NCBI RefSeq assembly: GCF_030247195.1
Contig: NC_080671.1
Coordinates: 88,472,370-88,536,369 of the forward strand
Source: Topomyia yanbarensis
Taxonomy: Eukaryota; Arthropoda; Insecta; Diptera; Culicidae
DNA length: 64,000 nucleotides
Reading direction: 5' to 3'
A model generated the notes under the pieces. The model did not search any database. It had not been told where the DNA came from and worked only from the letters and a program-made list of their open reading frames with translations. Each line of letters opens with the position of its first letter. Position 1 is the stretch's first letter. Made by a program: the position numbers and the translations under genes. This document shows positions 57,534 through 64,000 of this stretch, one piece after another.

Positions 57534-58559
57534 CAACACTGCCAATCATCATTTCGCTATCCCTGCAGTAACATTGCGTACGGTGCAGAAAATCAGAATC
57601 AATCAACCGTTCGGACGTAAAATGAGAACAAAAACGCACGCGCATTATTGTCCCGTCTTGTTTCCTTTGGTCGGTCCTTATTATGTTCTGGATAAAAATG
57701 ATTATTGAGTTGAGATTATCTTCTCTTCTTGCTTGAAAATAACATCACTGTGATACATAAAATTATAAGAGAAAGTCAAAAATACAACACAAGAATAGAT
57801 TTAACTAGCGTGACCATATCAGGCGAGAAAAATCCAGGACAGTCGAAAGGAGAGTCCCTTTCCCCATTACATCTCGCTCGAACGTGCCTGGCGAATACCG
57901 AACGCTTCTTCCGATTGACCCAAACGCGTTGCTACACCAGAATAAACCAAGATTTAATCTTCAATTGAGTGGACGAGACGAAATATTTTTTAAAATGGTC
58001 TGCGAATGACCAGCGATGAATCTTCAGCACTAAATACACGTCATGAAAGAAAAAGTTGAAACATCGTCGGCACCAAGTAAATTTAGATGCCTGGCAATTT
58101 CTAATCGATTATCGCCGCTAGGTGGCACTCCATGATTCGTATTATCATTGTAAGTGAAAATAAGAAAAATAAATTAATTGTCTACAACTTTGTCGAAGAC
58201 TGCTAGTCAATCCGGCTTTGTTAAAAGAAGGTCTTAAACTTTTAACGAAGTGATGTCTGAGTCAGTTTTGCATGGGGCCTAGCAGTGCATGATTGTGTAT
58301 CGGTACTCGATTCCCACCAACTATACATTTTTGTGAGATAATGGTTAGATTGAGCTAAATAGTACGTTCAGAAGAATTATAGCATATGATACGAGTTTTT
58401 TTTTTTGGTTAGAAAATTTTAGGTTCACCTATGACCGCATAGAGGGCGCCAACACTAACTTTTCACAGAGGAGAGATAGAATATCTTGATGTTCGGAAGA
58501 ATTGCTGAAAAATGTCTGTTCTAGAACTTTGTAGAAGACTCCTAATTTGTCTAATGGAT
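57534..58559. other. No gene; may hold gypsy 3' end
   Basis: This lies downstream of the integrase relic on its strand, where a 3' LTR would be expected. I could not match it to any sequence at 60183-61250, so LTRs are not shown. Confidence 0.35.
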
Positions 58560-60137
58560 CTAATTTAGGGGCAGATACTGTAGAAGTATACATAGTTTTT
58601 TTTTAAATTGTTTATATGTCATTCTTGGATGAATCAAATCAAGCAAAATTTTTGGTTTAAAAGATAAAATTTTGTGCAATGGTGGTACCCCTTCTTTGGT
58701 AGCAATTTCGTTGCGATATTTTATAAGAAAATAGTTGATTTCACAGGTCAAATCCAACTGCCGCAATTGAGGGTCCTGTAAGTACTTTTTAAATACATTT
58801 TTGACCACCCTAACGAAGCGTTCTGCTTGACCGTTGCTACTTGGGTTATATGGAGGGCTTTTCATCACTTTCACTATCCATGTTTTTCTAACAATAATGA
58901 GAATTCCTTGGAGTTGAAAGGTGGACCTCCATCCGTTACCACCACACCGGGAAGGCCATACCTAGCAAACAGGGTAGGGGAAAGAGGGTTTTCATAGTTC
59001 CACTGTTACTTTCTTTCCCCTAATGGGCAAAACAATAACCCGTTTCGCGTCTGTTCCATACAACATAACCTCTACTTCCACCCACTTCGAGCAGCTACCA
59101 ACGATGAGTAGAAAAGTTTTTCCTTCGAAATAGAAAAAATCTGCGTGTAAACGACTGAAACGTCTCGATATTGGTATCCAATTGCTATGTTCTGGTTTGG
59201 CAGGAACTGTTCCCATTTTGATACACAAGTCTCACAAGTCTTTACGAAATTTTCGATGTCCGAAGTAATACCTGGCCAAAATACTATTTGACGTGCTAAT
59301 TGCTTCATCTTCACGATGCCAATATGGTTTGTGTGCAATAGTTTAAGAATGTCTCCTTTTAAGTTTGATGGCATGATGATTCTGCCCTGGTAAAGAAGAC
59401 AGTTTTGGATCACCTCCAGATCCGTCGGTACTGAGTATAAATCTCTATACAAACCTTGCAAGTTGTCAGGCCATTCACTTTCTACAAATCGCATCACCTC
59501 TGTCAAGCAAGAATCTTTTTCAGATTCTCTAGCAATCAAGGTATAATCCAAAGGAAAAGCTTTCGAGAAGTTTAAGCTGTTTATGATTCCTATGTCAAGG
59601 CTCTTGATGACAGACTGCTCAAGGGGAAATCTCGAGCAAAAATCAGCGTTTCCCATGTTGCTCGATGTTCTGTGTATGCATTTTCAAAATCGTAGATAGA
59701 CAACTCCATGATGTATCTATGAATTCTAGTTACAAACAACGAATTGTTACCGGATTTGCCGAATATTCCAACCAAAGGTTTGTGGTCTGTGTAGACTTTA
59801 AACCTTTGGCCAAAAAGAAATTGGACGGTGCAAACTAACGCCAATGCTTCTAAATGAAGGATTGGGTATCGTTTCTATGCAGAATTCAGCGAAAACGATG
59901 TAAAGCATATGGGTCTTTCTAACCCATTAATCTCATGGGCTAGAACACCACCAAATCCGTATGAACTAGCATCCGAGACGACAATTAGCGGACAACCGGG
60001 CCTGTAACAGCGATTAGCACTGATTTCTTGTTTTCTTTCGCCCAACCATTGAAAGAGCTAAGATGCTCCAAACGTTCCATATAGTTCGCGAAAGACGTGC
60101 CTTTCACGTAATGGTCTAACGTTCCAAACGAAGGCAT
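58560..60137 (-). pseudogene. Ty3/gypsy retrotransposon relic: gag start fused to RNase H-integrase
   Basis: Read right to left. 60137-59985 encodes a Gag N terminus (MPSFGTLDHYV, SFANYMERLEHL, ENKKSVLIAVTGP). Without protease or reverse transcriptase it runs into RNase H (SDASSYGFGG, LHLEALALV, VYTDHKPLVG), with a stop after LNSA. Integrase follows: a zinc domain in LLHTNHIGIVKMKQ and KTCETC, the first catalytic Asp in LHADFF, the second in VVTDGGPPFN, and Glu in NGQAERFVRVV. A full element would have about 3 kb more between Gag and RNase H, so a large internal deletion has joined them. A hairpin MITE sits in the integrase core (58975-59022), and a frameshift precedes MKVMKSPPYNPSS. Dead copy. 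Confidence 0.87.
58975..59022. repeat. Deleted copy of the 75-bp hairpin MITE
   Basis: TAGGGGAAAGAGGG, then TTTTCATAGTTCCACTGTTA and CTTTCCCCTA. The right arm is complete, and half of the left arm and part of the loop are missing compared with 8387-8461. It splits the integrase relic between its first and second catalytic Asp. Confidence 0.75.
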
Positions 60138-61968
60138 GGTACTATAGCAACAATCAAGAGAAGAAACAGGAATTGATTTCACTTACTTGACGCACTTCTT
60201 CCTCACCGATCGTGCAATACTAGTGCCTGTAGTAATGCTCAACCTTACGTCGTCTGTGTTTGTGAGATAAACCTTTCTCACCACTCACTACGGGAACTTT
60301 TTCTCAACCCGAACGGTTGCTTCCAAACACAAGTGCAACTCACTCTCACGTACTACTCGGCTACACGATCGTTCAGACTCTCACCATCGATCACTACAAG
60401 GTGATGTTTCACCCGTTGTTGTGAGCGAGTTGATGATATGTCGACTCTCTAGACGATTGAACAAAAATTGCGCGGCGGAATTAAAAATGGCGGGAAGATC
60501 TGCGAATAATAGAAAGTAGTAAAACGGCCGTTGCGAATTAGTGAAATGCTGAACGATTCGAAACTTTTGTTTCATAGGTTTTACATGTTCTTAAAAATGC
60601 ACTTATTTTTAATTTTCACGTCACACGAGACGCTAGATTACTTTTCTTTTTCAACAACGATGGTTTAATCACAGTGTTTTATGGCCTTTTCAAATTAAAC
60701 TCAAGCACGAGCGAGCTTAGCGCTTTACAAAAACTCTGCTATATACTTACTCAGCTCACTCTGAAATTTCCTTGCTACGGGAATTATTTCGTATGAGAAT
60801 CACTTAACACTTTTTTTATCCTCGTCGCCAGCTTTAATGAACTAACAAGGAACTTTCCGTGTTTAAATCACAAAACAATTTTACGTGTGATTTCTACTAG
60901 ATCACAGGATAAACTGCTCCTGGTTTTATTTATTTGTATCTTCGATCGGCCGTTTGACCGTATAACGAGAGGGTTTAACCATTTTACCGAACGCGTCTTA
61001 TGTATCGATTAAAACGCGGTAAGATACAGACACAAGAAGAATTCTGATAAGACGAAGTCGAAACGCAAATTCCATAATCAATTTTTTGTGTTCAAAACAA
61101 TTAAAATCACGTTTTTGCTTCTTGGGAAAAGTGCGTCAGTCCAGATTTTTCCTTAAATTCCTAATAAACCTCGAAAGATAAGCTGAAATCCTCAGCATCG
61201 TAAACCATATATCCAATGCAACCCGTTCGTTTTATTTTTTTATTTTTAGGTCAGTAAAAAAGGCAAATAGTTCTTTTTTTATTAAGTGACGCTGTCTAAC
61301 CATTAAAAGAAGCAAGTGTATTTTGTTTTCCCTAATGGTGCCTCGGTAGACTCCATGGTGGGTGTTTCGGTGGGAGTAAACTCATGTGCCCAGAATGGAC
61401 CAGAAAGGACACACAAAAAAACTAAAAAAAATAACAAACGGAACCAAAATCTGCAAATAAAATCTGTATTTGCATCGTAGACGCTCGTAAAAAAGCCGTC
61501 CAAACACACATTTAAATAGACAACGGCAATCGGTCGGGTGAATCGGAGTTGGATTTCCACTCAAAACGTCCATCGGGCCGTCCTGCGGTGTTGTTTGGTT
61601 TTCTCAGTCCGGCAGACTGGACCGACCGCTGGGACATCGTAAAAAGTTGTTATGTTCTGTTAGCTCGTAGTAAAAATCTGATTTCGAAACGAGCACTTTG
61701 GAATGCAATTGCTGCTGCCTGGGTGGACTTCGTTTTTATTTCGTTCGAGTGAGAGAACTACAACAACAACAACAACCATAACCACGCCACGGCACAGTAG
61801 AACTATTTTGAATGGCACCATAAGCATAGAACGACACTTCTCCGGTCTCTTAAGAGTCCATCCTAAAATTCCGGGTGCAAATAAACAGATCCTAGCTGCT
61901 TTTCGCTTCTGAAATGAAAAAAAACCAGTGGCCAGTAAATAAAATATGCAAATAATTTTCCATTGCAG
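60138..61968. other. Robo upstream intron, right end; possible gypsy 5' leader
   Basis: The first part (to about 61000) lies upstream of the gypsy Gag start and may be its leader and 5' LTR, but no primer-binding site or LTR pair could be recognised. From about 61200 to 61968 the sequence looks single-copy, with a short CAA run near 61763. It ends with the pyrimidine-rich acceptor TTTTCCATTGCAG at 61956-61968. Confidence 0.5.
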
Positions 61969-62253
61969 TGCTACGGGAAGAGTTCCGACTGGAGCCGCAG
62001 CACACCCGGGTCGCGCAAGGCGAGACTGTCCTGCTGGAGTGTGGACCCCCGAAGGGCGTTCCGGAGCCGACCGTTGGATGGCGCAAAAACGGCCAAAAGC
62101 TGGACGTTGAAACCACGAAACGAATCCGAATCGTGGACGGGGGCAACCTGGCCATTCAGGATGTGCGGCAGACCGACGAGGGCCAGTATCAGTGCATCGC
62201 GAAGAATCTGGTCGGGGTGCGGGAATCGGTGATGGCATTTCTTAAGGTTCATG
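61969..62253 (+). CDS. robo2: Roundabout receptor (Robo2/3 class), exon encoding Ig2
   Basis: Axon-guidance receptor exon of 285 bases (95 codons). It starts two bases into a codon (phase 1) after TTGCAG and ends phase 1 before GTAAGTG. The protein reads [49 protein letters not shown] and [12 protein letters not shown]. The two Ig-fold cysteines, the core Trp and the D-x-G-x-Y-x-C motif are present. In Robo proteins Ig1-Ig2 bind the secreted ligand Slit, and this second domain is the most recognisable part. [19 protein letters not shown] and AFLKVH agree better with the insect Robo2 (leak) type than with Robo1. The preceding Ig1 exon is not found in the window. Exact orthology (robo2 or a joint robo2/3 gene) is inference. 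Confidence 0.93.
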
Positions 62254-62312
62254 GTAAGTGAAAAACTTTTGTGTGTAATTCGGAAACATATTTTTGAATG
62301 GAATGTTTTCAG

Positions 62313-62585
62313 TGAAACCTTTCCTGATACGAGGTCCGCATGATTCGACGATTGTGGAAGGATCTTCGGTAACGTTTCAATGTCGCGTCGGAGGTGACCC
62401 CATGCCAGATGTTCTCTGGAGGCGATCTGCTTCCGGTGGGAATATGCCCCTGGATCGTGTTCATATCTTGGAGGACCGTAGCTTGCGGTTGGAGAATGTA
62501 GTTTCCGACGATGAAGGAGAGTACAGTTGTGAGGCAGACAACGCAGTTGGGGCGATCTCCGCTACCGGAACGTTAACTGTGCAAT
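62313..62585 (+). CDS. robo2: Roundabout receptor, exon encoding Ig3
   Basis: Exon of 273 bases (91 codons), phase 1 at both ends, after a 59-bp intron (62254-62312; acceptor GTTTTCAG, next donor GTAAGC). It encodes VKPFLIRGP, SSVTFQCRVGGDPMPDVLWR, then ASGGNMPLDRVHILEDRSL and GEYSCEADNAVGAISATG: a full I-set Ig domain with both cysteines and Trp. The SASGGNMPL insertion and PFLIRGP are features I associate with Robo2-class proteins. It joins the next exon as VQ-SPPHLVIRP after splicing. Single-domain exons bordered by phase-1 introns are usual in this family. Confidence 0.93.
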
Positions 62586-62642
62586 GTAAGCTAGGTTAGT
62601 CAGTTAATTATATCACTCGTTATATTTATTAACTATTTACAG

Positions 62643-63920
62643 CTCCTCCGCACCTTGTTATACGACCTCTTCCTCAAGTCGTTGAAGCTCCACACGATGC
62701 TTCATTCGAATGCAAATCGGAAGGTCGTCCAAAACCGACTACTTTTTGGTCGATCGAAGGGAACCGTAGTCTTATCTTCCCAGGGACGAAATTCGATCGC
62801 TTTGAAACGTCCCGTACGTTGGAAGGTCTCACCGTTTTAACAATAGCAGCGACTAGTAAAGCCGACAATGGTTTGGTAGTGGTATGCAGTTCGGTTAACT
62901 CGGTTGGGTCAATTAGTGTAAGGGCTCGTCTAACCGTGGCTTCCCAAGATGATCGTCCTCCTCCAATCATAATCCTAGGACCATCCAATCAAACTCTTCC
63001 GGTTACATCGGTCGTAGCGCTTCCGTGCAAAGCCGTTGGGAATCCAACGCCTATCATATCCTGGTACTTGGACGGCAACCCAGTGACTAATTCCGAACGA
63101 ATCAATACGACCGAAAATGGTACCTTAGTCATTCACGATCTAGACAAATCTACCGACCAGGGTCTGTACACCTGCGTAGCGAGTAGCCGCAGTGGAAAAT
63201 CAACCTGGAGTGCATACCTCCGACTGGAAGCTCCAACGAATCCAAATATTAAGTTTTTTCGAGCCCATGAGCCCAGTGCCTTCCCAAGTGCTCCTGGAAA
63301 ACCGCAGGTCGTTAACGTCACCAACAGTTCTATTACCATATCCTGGCTACCCAGCATTAAGTCCGGAGCTTCCGACATTAACGGGTACCTGATTGAAGTT
63401 TTTGCCACAGATCTAATCAAAGGATGGATCCCAATCCCATACAAAATCTCTTCCACGAGTTACACGTACTCACCGGTAACGGCAGACGTTTCTTACATCT
63501 TCATCGTTCGGGCGGAAAACGAACAAGGTCTGGGCATCCCCAGTCTAATGTCCGATCCAGTTACCATTGGAAGAGATATGAACCACGGTGAGGATATTAG
63601 TTTGAATGAAGCACAAGCAACCCTCTCGACGGGAAGTGTTGTACACTTGCTGGAAGCAAACGCTTCGGATTCGACCAGTGTCCGACTGGTTTGGGACATC
63701 GTGAATGGGCAGTACGTCGAGGGGTTCTACATTTACTCGCGAAAGATGCACAGTAATGGAACGTACCGGACGTTGACGGTTTTGCACGGTGGAGGTGCTT
63801 CCGCTTGTACTATCAACGGGCTGGAGAAGTACACTGAGTATGAGTTCTTCTTGGTGCCGTTCTACAAGACTATCGAAGGAAGACCGTCGAATTCTAGGAC
63901 TGCCCGTACGTTGGAGGATG
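62643..63920 (+). CDS. robo2: Roundabout receptor, exon encoding Ig4-Ig5-FnIII1-FnIII2
   Basis: Long exon of 1278 bases (426 codons), phase 1 at both ends, after a 57-bp intron (62586-62642). Ig4: SFECKSEGRPKPTTFWSIEG and LVVVCSSVNSVG. Ig5: GPSNQTLP, VALPCKAVGNP, SWYLDGNP and GLYTCVASSRSGK. A linker with TNPNIKFFRA leads to the first fibronectin III domain (GKPQVVNVTNSSITISWLP, INGYLIEVF, IFIVRAENEQGLG). The second is STSVRLVWDIVNGQYVEGFY, INGLEKYTEYEFFLVPFY and GRPSNSRTARTLED. Several N-x-S/T sites suit an extracellular protein. The frame is open throughout with no lesion. The remaining FnIII, transmembrane and cytoplasmic CC motifs lie beyond the window. Four domains in one exon, against one each in the two exons before, suggests intron loss. 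Confidence 0.93.
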
Positions 63921-63998
63921 GTAGGTTTTTTTTCTGCTGAGGTTCCGAAGAATCGAATGGGTGACTAAATAAAGTGAGATTTGCTGATTATTTTACAG

Positions 63999-64000
63999 TT
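63999..64000 (+). CDS. robo2: Start of the next robo exon (cut by window end)
   Basis: The acceptor TTATTTTACAG ends at 63998 after a 78-bp intron (63921-63998) with donor GTAGGT. The two visible bases, TT, complete a Val codon with the G at 63920, giving LEDV as in other Robo proteins. Confidence 0.7.

Noticed and set aside
57534..61250. Search for a pair of LTRs around the gypsy relic
   Set aside because: No matching direct repeats could be recognised on the two sides, so no LTR is annotated.
61660..62238. Open frame of 192 codons on the - strand opposite the robo Ig2 exon
   Set aside because: It is antisense to a well-supported spliced exon, crosses the splice acceptor and has no known domain. 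Its openness follows from the codon use of the exon.

Overview
This is eukaryotic, insect-type DNA, most likely from a culicine mosquito of the Aedes kind. The evidence is one spliced animal gene at the right edge plus about 60 kb of dense, nested transposable elements. These include an ITmD37E (Tc1/mariner group) transposon, two copies of a tRNA-derived SINE with polymerase III A and B boxes, and many foldback elements and MITEs. The species assignment is inference.

The only host gene I can identify is at 61969-64000 on the + strand: three complete coding exons and the first two bases of a fourth. They encode Ig2, Ig3, Ig4, Ig5 and the first two fibronectin III domains of a Roundabout axon-guidance receptor, closest to the insect Robo2 (leak) / Robo3 class. 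All four splice junctions are phase 1 and the three internal introns are 57-78 bp. The Ig1 and signal-peptide exons are not visible, so 1-61968 is probably one very long upstream intron and/or 5' flank of this gene.

Layout. 1603-2903: ITmD37E transposon whose transposase is nearly intact but frameshifted close to its C terminus. 3.8-6.6 kb: remnant of a non-LTR retrotransposon (reverse transcriptase on the - strand) split by an 894-bp hAT-like foldback with a perfect 8-bp target duplication. 6609-10810: another hAT-like foldback, split by a pogo-like element that carries several smaller elements, among them a MITE containing a SINE and a 75-bp hairpin. 12.18-14.2 kb: about five diverged tandem copies of a 320-460 bp unit. 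14.9-16.6 kb: TA-flanked element with iterated subterminal motifs. 21.0-26.9 kb: a hAT-like element and a large inverted pair of a promoter-bearing repeat. 27.9-33.3 kb: retrotransposon ORF1 relics. 35.4-39.8 kb: TTAA-flanked foldback. 40.1-41.7 kb: TA-flanked foldback. 42840-53627: a 10.8-kb composite with CAGTGATG ends and an 8-bp target duplication, holding two related hAT-like elements. 53.7-54.85 kb: another foldback. 55.0-56.3 kb: non-LTR ORF1-only element. 58.56-60.14 kb: internally deleted Ty3/gypsy relic.

No element shows a complete machinery of its own; the ITmD37E transposase comes closest. The main biological points are the robo receptor, the ordered nesting (several insertions can be proved from an internal empty site), and the repeated occurrence of long inverted repeats in what is probably transcribed intron.
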